Below, piece by piece: positions 25,473 to 36,077 of a stretch of DNA of 64,000 nucleotides. The stretch lies in NCBI GenBank assembly GCA_033064195.1, contig JARBJD010000049.1:1-64000 (forward strand), read 5' to 3'. Origin of the DNA: Blattamonas nauphoetae. Lineage: Eukaryota; Preaxostyla; Oxymonadida. The translations under genes were made by a program, and so were the position numbers. Position 1 is the first letter of the stretch. Every line of letters starts with the position of its first letter. Under the pieces are notes generated by a model, which saw only the letters and a list, made by a program, of their open reading frames with translations, made no database searches and was not told the DNA's origin.

Positions 25473-26116
25473 TTACAAAAAACCGGAAATATGATGAGTG
25501 AAGATGGAAAAATCTTTGGAATGTTCTTCCTTGCTTCCGATGAGCTTAATGAGAACTCTCTTTGAACGTTTCCCATCATGTTCGCCTAGTTGATGAAGAA
25601 AATGAATCAAGAGAAATATACAAACCGTAGAAGATTTGTTCCCAAGGACCAAAATCCAATGCTCCATTGGTGATAGCAACAACAACCTCGCGACCAAACA
25701 GCTGGCGCCTGATATGTGCTGATCCATTGTCTTCTCCGGTTTGGTTGTGCTGATACTTTGGAGGATCCCATGGAACATATTGCTCAAGCCAGCGAGCAAA
25801 ATCATTATAAAGTCCTGATTCGTTGTCGTTTATGAATACTCTGGATTGATGACGAAATCAGATAAACGATCAGACGATGCGGTAATGTGCATTGCATTCA
25901 CGAGGCAGAGACCTTCCTTAATACCACTTTCACGGAGGGCGGCTTCCACTTGTGGAGTGAAATTGATAAACTCTAGTTAAGAGAGAAATTCGTTCGTGAT
26001 GAAGAAAGAGAGAGTTGAACCTTCTCTGGTTTTTGTCTTAAAAGTAAGTTCTTTTCTGTATGACTACCGTTACAGACAGAGAAAAAATTACAATGAAGGA
26101 GTTCTAACACCTGCAT
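25473..26116 (-). CDS. YjbQ/UPF0047-family protein, four exons
   Basis: The family (UPF0047, also described as secondary thiamine-phosphate synthase YjbQ) consists of small trimeric proteins of about 140 aa, mostly known from bacteria and archaea. Here ATG-CAG forms a six-base first exon, followed by introns at 26056-26110, 25841-25875 (35 nt) and 25586-25625 (40 nt). The signature order is clear: [44 protein letters not shown], then the GEDNGSAHI segment, [16 protein letters not shown] and RVLIKLIG. One or two base-level indels (A-runs near 26030-26050, and a frame change near 25980) keep this copy from reading through alone. It is divergent from the coiled-coil gene, with start codons 76 bp apart, so a shared promoter is likely. 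Confidence 0.75.
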
Positions 26117-26192
26117 CGTGCTATTGTCTTGATCTCACCCACGACACTTGTAGCATCTTTCAACCCGAGAAGAAAATTCTCCACTATTCCAC

Positions 26193-28202
26193 ATGGATCC
26201 ACCAAGTACGTCCGACTCTGACACCGTACTCCAGGAAGATCTTGAAGCTATCCAACAAATATATCGAGATTACCAGGATGTTGGCCTCTTTCCTTTTTGC
26301 TCATCTCAATCAGCTTCCACAGTTGCTTCAGCAGATTCAACAACAATATGAGCCTGTAATCTATCAGTTATCACTAATGAATGAAAATTTAAAACAACAA
26401 ATTCAATCATTAAGCTCCAAGGAATACGCCAATCAACAGTCTCTTCTTATGATAAAGCATACCTTTTTCCAGAGAATTCGATTCTATTTTAGTAGGTCTT
26501 CAACAACTTGCCTCTCAGGAAAAACAGACCATTGCACAGATAGTCAATGTTTGTTCCACCAATTATTTCTTCTCGTACAGGAATATGAAAGCAAAATATC
26601 AACAATGCAGCAGAACACACATGATTTAATCATCCAACATAACCGGGAACTACTCGATGCAAAGAACGAAAACCATTCTGAACGACTCAAATTGAACAAC
26701 GAGATTGAACTGCTCACCATGAAGAACAGCACACTTCAAAGGCAGGTACAGCTCCTCAATGAACAATTTGGGGTGAGAATGGATTCTTTTGCAATGTCAT
26801 CGACTATGGCAGCACAAGGAGGACCACAGAACGTTGATCAATTAAAAGGTGTCATATCGGAGCTTCAAAATGAATTGCGTGAAGCACAGAATGAGAGACA
26901 GTTCCAACGCGAGCGGGAAGAAAGACTTCAAACTGAGAATGAAACCCGAATGAAGGAAGAAATGCGTCGGAGAATCGAGGCTGAGAACGAAAGAGAGAGA
27001 TGGAGAGCGAGTTGTATCGTCTAAGGCGAGAAAACGAGTTGTTGTGTGAGTCTTCACCAGCAGCCATTCGACGGGAAGCAACAGGTCATCGTCCAAATAT
27101 CCGGAAGAGTAAAAAGACAGTTAGAGCAGCAGACACGGATCACTCGGAGACTGACGAACACTCCAAAACATCGGACGATTCGATGGACGAGTTCTTCCCA
27201 TCCACACCGCACATCAGCCAGAGTGCAATCAACGAGAAGGATGGACCAAGACTGAAACCATCCGGCGTCCACAACCAACCACTTCAGCACAAACCAGACT
27301 CCCCGCAGTCGCTCTCCTCGCACGTCATCCCGTTCGCATCGTACCCACAATCGAACCCGCAGATGCACACTGGCCATCTCCCACCAGAACCACGACAATC
27401 TGACGCAGATGAAGCCGACGTGCTCGATGATTCACAACGGACCACTCTCACACAGATGGAAGTGAAACTGCAGAATGTGTTGGAGGAGAAAGAGAAACTG
27501 CAGCAGAAGCTACTCAAGAAGAATGAAGAGGAGAAGCTCCTTCAGAAAACATTGGAAGAGGAGAATCAGAAGGTGGCTGAACTTGAAGCAAAAATTAGGT
27601 CACTTCTGAACTCGTTGCAAAGTCCGCTTGAAGACCCGAATCGAAAGGACGAATCCACACCACAATGCCACCTGACATACTCCGAGCTGTTTGAAGAAAA
27701 ACAGAAACAGGAGGAAGTGTTCCGAAGGGAAAGCGAGAGTCTGCGGAAGAGACAACGGGAACTCCAAATTGATCTTCAGAATGCATTGATGAGGGCTCAG
27801 AAGTTGGAACAGGGGTGCCAGTCTTCAGACCACTCATCTTCGAAACCAACACGAATTCCACAGCCTGCGTCTGATTCGCAGACGAAAGAAAAGATGACGA
27901 AACTGAAGGAACTTGTGAAGGTGATGAAGGAACAGCTGATCGGACGAGAGAGGGAGATTAATGAGCTGAAACTGACCATCACCACTCTGCGTGAGGAGGT
28001 CGAGATGAAGAAGAAGGTCATTGACACGTACAAGTTGAACCTTGCAGCCGAAATGAGGAAAGGAAGGACGGGCTCCACATCGTTGGAGACTAAACCAACA
28101 CCACTAAAGGAGGACGAACCCCAACGGAGCTCGAGGGAGGAGAAGGAGGAAGAAAGTGGAAATGCAGAGAGCGAACACGAGGAAGAATCGGAGGAATTTT
28201 AA
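26193..28202 (+). CDS. Coiled-coil protein, ~644 aa
   Basis: The exons are 26193-26279, 26314-26542 and 26581-28202, with introns of 34 and 38 nt. Residues 1-30 are acidic (MDPPSTSDSDTVLQEDLEAI). After that, most of the protein is heptad-rich: Q/L-rich in exon 2, then E/R/Q-rich, with a disordered S/P/H segment in the middle (about 27050-27420), and ending in acidic EEESEEF. Exon 2 has one extra T in this arm, and the left copy is in frame. At 26995-27002 an AG-repeat places two further bases too many in both arms, so the frame changes at MESELYRLRRENE. An intron or a shared sequence error are both possible. The domain layout suggests a scaffold or cytoskeletal protein, but no family is recognised. 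Confidence 0.65.
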
Positions 28203-28301
28203 TTCAATTAATGTTCATTTCATTTCACCTCTTGATTGTGAAAACAAAGCACATCCAAATCATGTCAGTGAAAAAGAAGAGCGACAGAATCAAAGACCAC
28301 A

Positions 28302-31300
28302 TCAGGAGAGATGTGGTTTCAATGAAGTGTCGAGGTATTCCGACCTCCCCGAAAGGATGAACATGTACAAATTGAACGTCAGCTTTGGAGGAGTGACCGG
28401 CTGTTTCCGAGCACGCTGTTTGTGTGCATTTGCACTGAACTGACTGCTGAGATAAACAATCCGCTCCTCAATCGACGGTGTGACCACTGGTTTGACGAGC
28501 GTCAGAGAGACACCAGGGAACTTCTCCCGACAGTTGGCGACAATGGAATCTTGGATACGGTAATCCCATCGCACGTCGAGGAAGTAGATGTGGGTATTCT
28601 GCGGCGACACAACGCAGGCAGTGTGGTTGAAGAAACCGAGGATTGCGCGGCTTGATTTGTGTGTGGATCTTGGGTCGTTCTGCCAGGAGAAAGGGATCTG
28701 TGCTCTGTCCAACTCTTCTGCAAGGAGCACCAGGACATTGTGCCACTGAGAGAGAACAAGCACTGAGGCGTTCTGAGGGAGTCGGCCTGTGATGAAGTTG
28801 AAGAGATGAGCAAATTTTGTGGAATGACCTCTGGTTGCATCTGGAGTGTTGGTGAATTCGTTGATGGATGAGATTTCTGAGTCTGCCATGTTTGACAGAG
28901 TGTTGTCAGACGACGAGTCGTCCTGAAGGATGCGTTCCTTCATCCGCTGGTGTTGTCGGAGTTTGATGGCCTGCTGCTCCGTGCTGCTCAACGTCTCGTA
29001 GACTCGTGTGAATGTGTCAATTGGTGCCACGTGGACAGATCTTTGACGTTTTGATTGTGAACGGGGAACCTTTGCAACGCTTTCTGTTTTCGGTGCTCTG
29101 GTCGGTGTTGCTCTCTTTTTCTTCTTTCCGACAGCCTCTGGAGATGACAACTCCTCGTCCTGTTCACCAGAAAGAGAGGCATCAAAATCAGGCGACGTGA
29201 TCGGCCTCCTTTTTGTGTGTTGTTTATTTTCTGGCTTTTTCGGTGAAGACCGAGCAAGTGAGGGCTCATCCTCTCTGATCCGCTCCGACACAAGCCCAAG
29301 AATGAGCCTTCCTGTTCGGATTGATATGAGAACGTGCATGCCTTGGAGGAGAGCCAATGGAAGGAGAGAGGTATCAGATACCACTTCCGAGCACACTGGA
29401 CAATGCGTCTTGCCAGGACCAGCCTGCGCGAAGGGTGCGTCTTTGTAGACTTTCCAACAGAAAAGGCAGACAATGTGCTGACAAGGGGTGGCAAGAGGGA
29501 TTGCCATCATTTTGTGACACATTGAACAGACACGCGTGAAAAGGTAGTGAAGTGTGTAAGGGATGTGAAGTTGAACGAGCGAGAAGGGATGCGTGGGAAC
29601 TGGGAATGTTGCTTTTTGGGATTGAAACATTTTGTTTTCTGATGGAATGTCCACCGTGTGTGGTTGAAAAGATGGTTGGAACAGAATGTTTGGGGCGGAT
29701 TGATCCGATGGCAGAGTCCGAAGCAGTGTCTTCGCGAGAACTGACCCTGTCCATCCCAACGTCTCGCCGTCGAAGTCTTCTTGCGGCTCGGGGGCTTGAT
29801 ATGTTTGGGACGAGACAGGTGAAAGAGGAGGCAGACTAACGTTCTGACGTGTCCGCAGGTGTTGTGCACGCCGAGCCACTCGTCGGCTGATCCGTTTGGG
29901 GTTGAGTGTGGGGATGGCCTGAGCCTGCTCGTCGTCGATCATGATGTTCATGTCATTGTCTCGGACAATGGCGTAGAACAAGCCGTCTGGGTTGTATGGG
30001 GCTTCGGGGATGGATGAGAGGAGAGACTTTGGATCTTCGAGAGCGACAGATGAGCGTCGGAGAGCTTTGGCCGCCACGGGATGGATGCGTCGGCGTAGAA
30101 ATCGTTTGAGAGGGAAGCTGGTTGGCGAATGTTGGGATGGTTGAGGAGACGTTGAGGTGGGAGAGAGGGAAACAGAACGGACTCGTTCATCAGAAGGATC
30201 AGATGAATGAGCATGAGGTCGTCGATCGGACGAAGAGGAGGGCGTCTGAGAACTGAAAGTATACCCGAGCGGCGCGTGTGTTTCTAAGATGGGAGAGAAC
30301 GGCTCAAATTTGGGGTGTTCCTTCGGAGAGCGATTTCGTTTTGAGTGAGCCGTCGTGTTTGTGTTCTGATGCTGTCTTGAGGTGTTCGTAGATAAAGGGA
30401 TACGTCTGTTTGAATGTCGGCTCACTTTTGACTGTGTGCGAATGTTTGAGAATTGGCTTGCGTTTGGTCGAATGTGCCGTTGGGAGGAGAGGCTCATGTT
30501 TGACTGGATGCTCGTGTTTGAGAATGGGTTCGCGTTTGATGGAGTATTCTTGCTTGATGGGGAGTGGAAGGAGTTGAGAAATGGGCCAGGGTGTCGGGAC
30601 GACCATCGAGATCTTGTTCGCATGATTTATGTTGACTTTCGTATCTTCAAGTTTTGGCTCGGTAGATCCTGCCAGTTTCGTGACTTGCTTGAACCTGCCC
30701 GTATCTTTCTCTTCGTCGGATGTTTCTTGATGGTCATGAACTGATGAATCGTTTTGAGACGACTCGCTCGAATGTGCTGAGATTCTCGTGTCTGGTCGTA
30801 CTCCCCCCTTCAGTCTTGGCAGTGATGTTGGGAGCGGTGTAGTTTGGATTTGGCCGGCGAAATATCCGTTTTCTTCGGCAAAGACAGGTCGAACATGTGC
30901 TTGATTCTCAATGGCAGTGAGAGATTTGTCAGACAGCCACAAATTCATGGTGTGAGGAAAACTGAACGAAGGAAGAGTAACAAGATGGTCTTCCTGGAGA
31001 AGGAGGCGATAGAGGAGAGTCGGGTGGATGCAGGACTGATGGAGGCGGATGAAGTAATCCGTGCTCGAATCCAGAACATCATCCTTCAACGACGAGTCCG
31101 ACGCAAAACGTTTGAAGAGGCAGTGGACTTCGTAAGCAGAGGACAACTCGAGACCCGCGTAGAAGTCACGTTCGGGGACTGAAAGGACGACCTTCTCGTG
31201 AAGAACGGTCACACCGTCCCAGCTGCCGTTGGGATCTCTCGTCCGCTGAAGAACAAGGCCTCGCAGGTTCTTGCGATGGGAGAGACGGTTGACTTGGAGG

Positions 31301-32337
31301 AAGGTGAGCATCTCCACGAGATGGGTGGGCGATTTCTCGACGAGAGGGTTTGTAAGAATCCATCGATTGGTGGCTTGAATGCAGAGTGTCGCCTTGAGCT
31401 TTCCCGAGCGTGTTCCCTTTCCTGCAGTTGGTTGGCTGAGGACTGCTCGATGCCATTTAACACAGAACGCTGGCCAACTGGCAGTTCCGAGATCAAAAAA
31501 TTCTTTCTGCTGACCAGAATCGAGAAGCCCCCAAAGGTCACTCAGTTCCAACATCGGATCAAACTCAATTGGCCGACTCTGATAGGGGCAGCGGAATCCT
31601 TTGTTCTTCAGCATTGTCCGCATTCTCGGCCATTGCTCAAGTGAGATTCTCTGGTTGGTTTTGAATGAAATCCATTCGATGATGGAGGCAAGTTGGGACA
31701 TGAGAGATGTGTAGGTGACGAGCATGATGTCGCATTCAAACAGTTTCTCTTTGTAACTTTTTCCGTCTTGCCATGAAAACATAGATGTTGATTGTGGGAT
31801 CTTAAACCCACATCTGTTTGCATCCGGACAATATGTGCGAAAGAAACTTGGTGAGGTGCGGAAGTTGTTGATCTGTTTCATCCAATGTTGGAGTGTCTTT
31901 TTAGACGTAACAATAATGGTACCAACGGATCGAGTAAACAGTGGGGGAGTGTGCACTGGCTGTTGGTGGGGGATTTTGTTCAGGTGTTCGTTGATCCAGG
32001 TGGAATAAGAATGAGTGTTTTGTGGATAAGATTTTGATGCCAAATTGGGTTTGGAAGGAGTAGCAGTGTATGGATTGCAAGATATCAATGCAAGTAATTC
32101 AACAGTTTTTCCAAGACCACTCTCATCGGAAAGTATTCCGCCACGAACCTCACAACCACTGGGAGGTGCATTTTCTCGTTTTATCATCCATCCCAATCCT
32201 GTCCGTTGATGTGGATCGAGAGTAAATGAACAGTTAATGAAGATCTTTGTAGAGGGAGAGGGAAATGTCTGATATATAAATGAATTTTGGCTCCACAATG
32301 GATCATCGATGATTTGATGAGGGAGTTTCTGTGCCAT
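28302..32337 (-). CDS. SHPRH/RAD5-like SNF2 protein with RING finger
   Basis: SHPRH-type proteins are nuclear SNF2 ATPases with an embedded RING that ubiquitinate chromatin or replication-clamp substrates. The start is ATG at 32337. The N-lobe has motif I as SDESGLGKT (residues 70-78; the family norm is DEMGLGKT) and the WHRAVL and RWILTNP landmarks. However, the DEAH/DEAQ box that should follow WHRAVL is replaced by SQPTAG, and both arms agree on this. A C3HC4 RING (CSMC...CQHIVCLFCW...CPVC) lies at about 29384-29530. The C-lobe ends in FLDVRWDYRIQD and IEERIV, but I see no arginine-finger motif VI. Long S/P/H-rich linkers, including KREPILKHEHPVKHEP repeats, separate the domains. A single +1 frame change in a CCCC run near 30310, present in both arms, joins the 677-aa and 773-aa halves into about 1344 aa. 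Confidence 0.8.
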
Positions 32338-32575
32338 GACAAAACGATGGAGACAATCGATGATATGGCTCAGACAATAGATGGAACTGTTGTATCAGAC
32401 CAGAAATTGTTCAAAATTTGGAGAGTTGATTTCAAAAAACCCATTGACATGCTGGATCAACGAAAATGTTCTCAGAAAAGGAACTAAATGTCCAAGGCCG
32501 AGTATTTTCAAGTGAAAGCTCTGAATATGCGAGTTTTCAAACCAGTCAAAAAACAAAAAGATCGAGAAAAAGCTT

Positions 32576-32658
32576 GCATGGTGTGGGATTTGAACCCACG
32601 CACCCATACGAGTAGTAGATCTTGAGTCTACCGCCTTAGACCGCTCGGCCAACCATGC
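32576..32658 (-). tRNA. tRNA-Leu(CAA), right copy
   Basis: This is the exact mirror of 6660-6742: 83 nt, CAA anticodon, class-II variable arm, no intron. It lies between the SHPRH-like gene and the 225-aa hypothetical gene. Confidence 0.95.
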
Positions 32659-32817
32659 TACAAAATTTGGCCTTTCTTTTGGTGTGTTATGACTAGCTGC
32701 CACATCACAGTAAAGAATGAAAACTGACGCTTTACAGTTAGTTTTGACCAGAGATTCATTGCGAGTTTCTTTGGATGAAATGAAAAAAGCAAGATAAATT
32801 AAGAAAACAAACGTAAG

Positions 32818-33495
32818 TCAGAAAAGATTGACAAGATCTTGTTTTGATCGACAAGTGCGTGGCGTGACTGATACGTTAGCCCTTGATTTTCCGCGATCAT
32901 TTCGTTCTTTTTCCTTTGCCTTTAGTTCCGCGACCCACACTCCCGCTTCAGATATGATCGATTTGTTATTTTCCGCAATGGAGAGACACGACTGGTTCCA
33001 CACTTGCTCGTACATGCTTCCTTGAACATGTGCTGAATCACCCATGCTGGTATATGAGAGCGATGGTGGATAGTGGAAGGGAGGAAGGGGGTCTGAAGGA
33101 GGTGGTTGATGCATCTCAACTGGATTGGGTGTAGTGTTTGATGGCTCAGGTGTGATAGGCTGTTGAGCAATATATGATGGTTGTTGTGCTTTCTGGATCC
33201 GAAATCGATTGGATGAGGGCGGAGTGCCTCCTAAAGCATCGTCGAGGGCAACTGCGATAAAAGATCTGAGTGGACCTCCATTTTCGTTTGCCCAGCCCTT
33301 AGTTGGATTGGATGCAACTGATTTCTTTGATGATTGACCAAAGCGAGGAGATAGTGCTGAAGAATTGTCAGATGTCGATGCTGACTCTTCAAGCTGTTCT
33401 CCAAGCTCGACTGTGAATAAATCTAACTCAAACTCAGACAGCCCCTCATTGATGATCTTTGAAACAAGCGATTGGGAATAGGAAGTTGACACCAC
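32818..33495 (-). CDS. Hypothetical protein, ~225 aa
   Basis: This is an open frame of 225 codons ending at 32818. The N-terminal third is acidic and helical (KIINEGLSEFELDLFTVELGEQ). The middle is Ser/Pro/Gln-rich and probably disordered. A possible helix follows (GVWVAELKAKEKERND), with a basic end. No ATG opens the frame; the first codons are GTG GTG preceded by TTAACAG, which looks like an intron acceptor, so a 5' exon is probably missing from this call. No known family is recognised. Confidence 0.45.
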   Translation of the reverse strand: MVSTSYSQSLVSKIINEGLSEFELDLFTVELGEQLEESASTSDNSSALSPRFGQSSKKSVASNPTKGWANENGGPLRSFIAVALDDALGGTPPSSNRFRIQKAQQPSYIAQQPITPEPSNTTPNPVEMHQPPPSDPLPPFHYPPSLSYTSMGDSAHVQGSMYEQVWNQSCLSIAENNKSIISEAGVWVAELKAKEKERNDRGKSRANVSVTPRTCRSKQDLVNLF

Positions 33496-33567
33496 CGTTC
33501 CTGTTAAGTCTTTTATCGTGATCTAACGGTCGATGAAGTAGATGGAATCAAAAATGGAATATTGGGA

Positions 33568-33878
33568 ATGAATCGATTCAAAAGGGAATATACCTTTGAA
33601 TTCCCCGAGATGATACAGATCCTGTTGTGCGAGAGAGGAAATCATGATTGAATCTTGTGACAAGAGAGAAAAACCCGTCGATGAACGATTTGCGTTTTTG
33701 AGTTTTATGCTTGGAGTAGAGACATGAATATCGCCGTTCCATATAAAAGTGTGACTGGTCTCAGATACTCAAGAAATTATTCTGGCAAGATCCGATTGGT
33801 GAGTTCTTGTACCTCTGGACAAGTCATGTTAAGACGAAGTGGCAAAAAGGAAATCTTCGACCTATTCCTCAGTTTTAA
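33568..33878 (+). CDS. Small two-exon protein overlapping the methyltransferase gene
   Basis: Exon 1 is 33568-33798 and exon 2 is 33834-33878, with a 35-nt intron (GTGAGT...GTTAAG). Exon 2 encodes TKWQKGNLRPIPQF and a stop. Exon 1 is six bases longer here than in the left arm (5530-5754), where it is open, so the right copy carries insertions. The stop at 33876-33878 lies 17 bp inside the convergent methyltransferase gene. The product is about 89 aa and its function is unknown. Confidence 0.45.
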
Positions 33879-35795
33879 TATCATTTTTTTCTTCATCAAT
33901 CGGAATCTCTTCTTGTTTTTTCTTTGCTCGTTCCGTTTCAATTGTCCTCAATTTTTCATCTTCCTTCTGAACAAACTTGTTCATTCTGAGCATGTTCTGC
34001 CGATATACATCATCAGGAGGAGTGATTCTCCCATATTTTCCGAATGTCTCAGCAAACAGTCTCGGATTCGGTCCAAAATAGAAGAAGCAAATTTCATGCG
34101 GCATGGTTCCGTTGGATGTCGCAACATTCCGAATAACTGTTGTATCTTGGAGGGCGTGCTTCTCTGGATTCTTTTGGAACCGCTTGCGTACAACTGGCTC
34201 TTGAACCGCATCTGGTGTACTAAGCACAACAGACCTCTTCCGTTTGACGGGTAAGATTGGTGTGATGGTTTCGATTGTCACAGGAGGTTCTTCTGGTTTA
34301 GTGTCAGTGTCTGAGACGAAAGATGGGCTCACGATCGGTGACTCGTCAGGAGTGAAGGGGGAGAGGGGCAAAGCACTTTCGTCATCATCCAGAAGCTTTT
34401 CAGACTGACTCTCATCATCTTTGAAGGCAAGCACATGATTCTGATCTTTAATCATCCTCATATGTCTCTTTCTTTCGAGATGTTCCTCCTTCGTTGGTTG
34501 AGTCCCTATCACACACCAAAAGCGGAGCCGACGGGCAAAAGTCATCGTCCAGCATTCTTTCTGAATCCAGACAAGATGAAACCATTTCGAAGACGGGGCC
34601 ATTCTGGCGATAATGAAGAGTTCGCGCATCTTGCCCTTGTAGTACTGTGAGAGTGCATACGGGACAAAAGACCCAACACCAGAGAAGGGAGGATTGAGAA
34701 AGACAACGTTTCCGCACCACTCACGTTCGAGAGAACCATAAGACCAGAACTCTTTGGCACAGACGAGTTTCTGAGCCGATGGTTCAGACGCTGGGTCAAG
34801 ATCAATTGGTTGCTGTGTCATATCAACCATTGATTGGATTAGGAAGGGTGGGGTAAACCAACGATCGTTACTGCTTGCCTGGCAGAGTGCTGCATGATCT
34901 GGTTTTATGATTTCGCCCTCCTTTTTGTCTCGAGACCAATCTGAGGGGAGTTCTGGAACAAAGATAGGTTGTTTGGGAGGGTTTTTCAATTTGTACGGAA
35001 ACCTGAGCATCCACGGAGGAGTGTTCACCTTCTGTTTTCTGAAGAAATATTCTGAGTACTCATCATATGGGTAGGGTGGATACATGTCCAAGTTGTTAAC
35101 TGGACGGGGCGGCGTCTTTTGGGGCATAAAAGATTGGAGGGACATTTGAGTAAAGCGAGGAACACGAGAGTCGAACTGAGTCTGTGTGTATTTCAGGATT
35201 TTTCGCTGTTTTCTTTGTCGGTTCTCCATTCCATTCACGTGGAAGTTATCAGAATTGTCGTCTTCATCACTTTCCGATTCATCTAACGGATAATCGTCAG
35301 ACGGTACCTTCCCCTGTTTGCGAGTCGATTCTTCCTTCTGCAAGTGGGCAAAACTGGGATCATGAATCTTGTTTGTGCCAGCATTGGAAAAATCTGTTCG
35401 ATAAATCGGTTTGAGTGGAAATTCTGGTGGAATTGACTGAGGTTGGTGAATCGATTGTTGTGGCGCATTGATCAATGTAGAGCGCCATGACGAGGAATAG
35501 CTTCCATGAAATTGAAGTTGTGTGTTTGTTAATGAATCATTAAGTGAAATTCTTCCATAAGGACGAGAACTGGGAGAGATTACAGACTCAAAAGAAAAAA
35601 CGTAGAATTGTGTTTTTGAAGTTTATGTGGTTTGACCAAGAGTGGGTTTTTGTCGGAAAATGATGTTGTGAATTCGTCAAAAGATTTTATCTTCCGAGCT
35701 CTGACAGGGCGTTTCGATTGATGTGTTTCATCATTTGACTGATCGTCTGGAGAGAAAATTGAAAATTGAAATTCAGATTCAGCAGACCTGGACAT
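33862..35795 (-). CDS. Phage-type DNA N6-adenine methyltransferase domain protein
   Basis: The core belongs to the DNA N-6-adenine-methyltransferase (Dam) family typical of phages and bacteria, which transfers a methyl group from S-adenosylmethionine to adenine N6. Counting from the open frame at 35475, the landmarks are WFTPP (206-210), DLDPAS (225-230), the catalytic NPPFS (261-265) and WFH (298-300). On each side lie about 200 residues not found in phage enzymes: N-terminal S/P/D-rich sequence and a C-terminal charged extension ending in DIKTEE. The frame stays open upstream of 35475 without an ATG. A KR-rich exon (ATG at 35795; MSRSAESEF, KRPVRARKIK) probably precedes it, joined by an unresolved ~50-nt intron or one homopolymer base, giving about 630 aa. 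The KR patch could be a nuclear signal, which is an inference. Its 3' end overlaps the neighbouring small gene. Confidence 0.75.
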
Positions 35796-36077
35796 GGATC
35801 CATTCGCTCCAGACCAATATCTCTCTGATAGTGGGATACAACCGATCCTGATGATCTGGACCCAGAATCAGAGATTTAACATTTGTCGGAAAAGAATGAA
35901 GGTGGATGAGACTTGTTCTCGTCTTTAATCAACATCTTGTCGATTGTACATGATCATTTTCTCGAGGATTTTGCAGTTAATCGCCCGAGAATAAGAGAAA
36001 CGGTGGATGCCTTAATTGGGGGAGTTCGAGTTCTGTCTCGAGTTCATCACTTTTTTGGTTCAAAGAGAATACCTTCA

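Noticed and set aside
28302-30623. Treating the 773-codon frame as a separate RING protein
   Set aside because: It begins inside the end of the 677-codon SNF2 frame on the same strand, completes the SHPRH domain order (RING then helicase C-lobe), and one base joins the two exactly.
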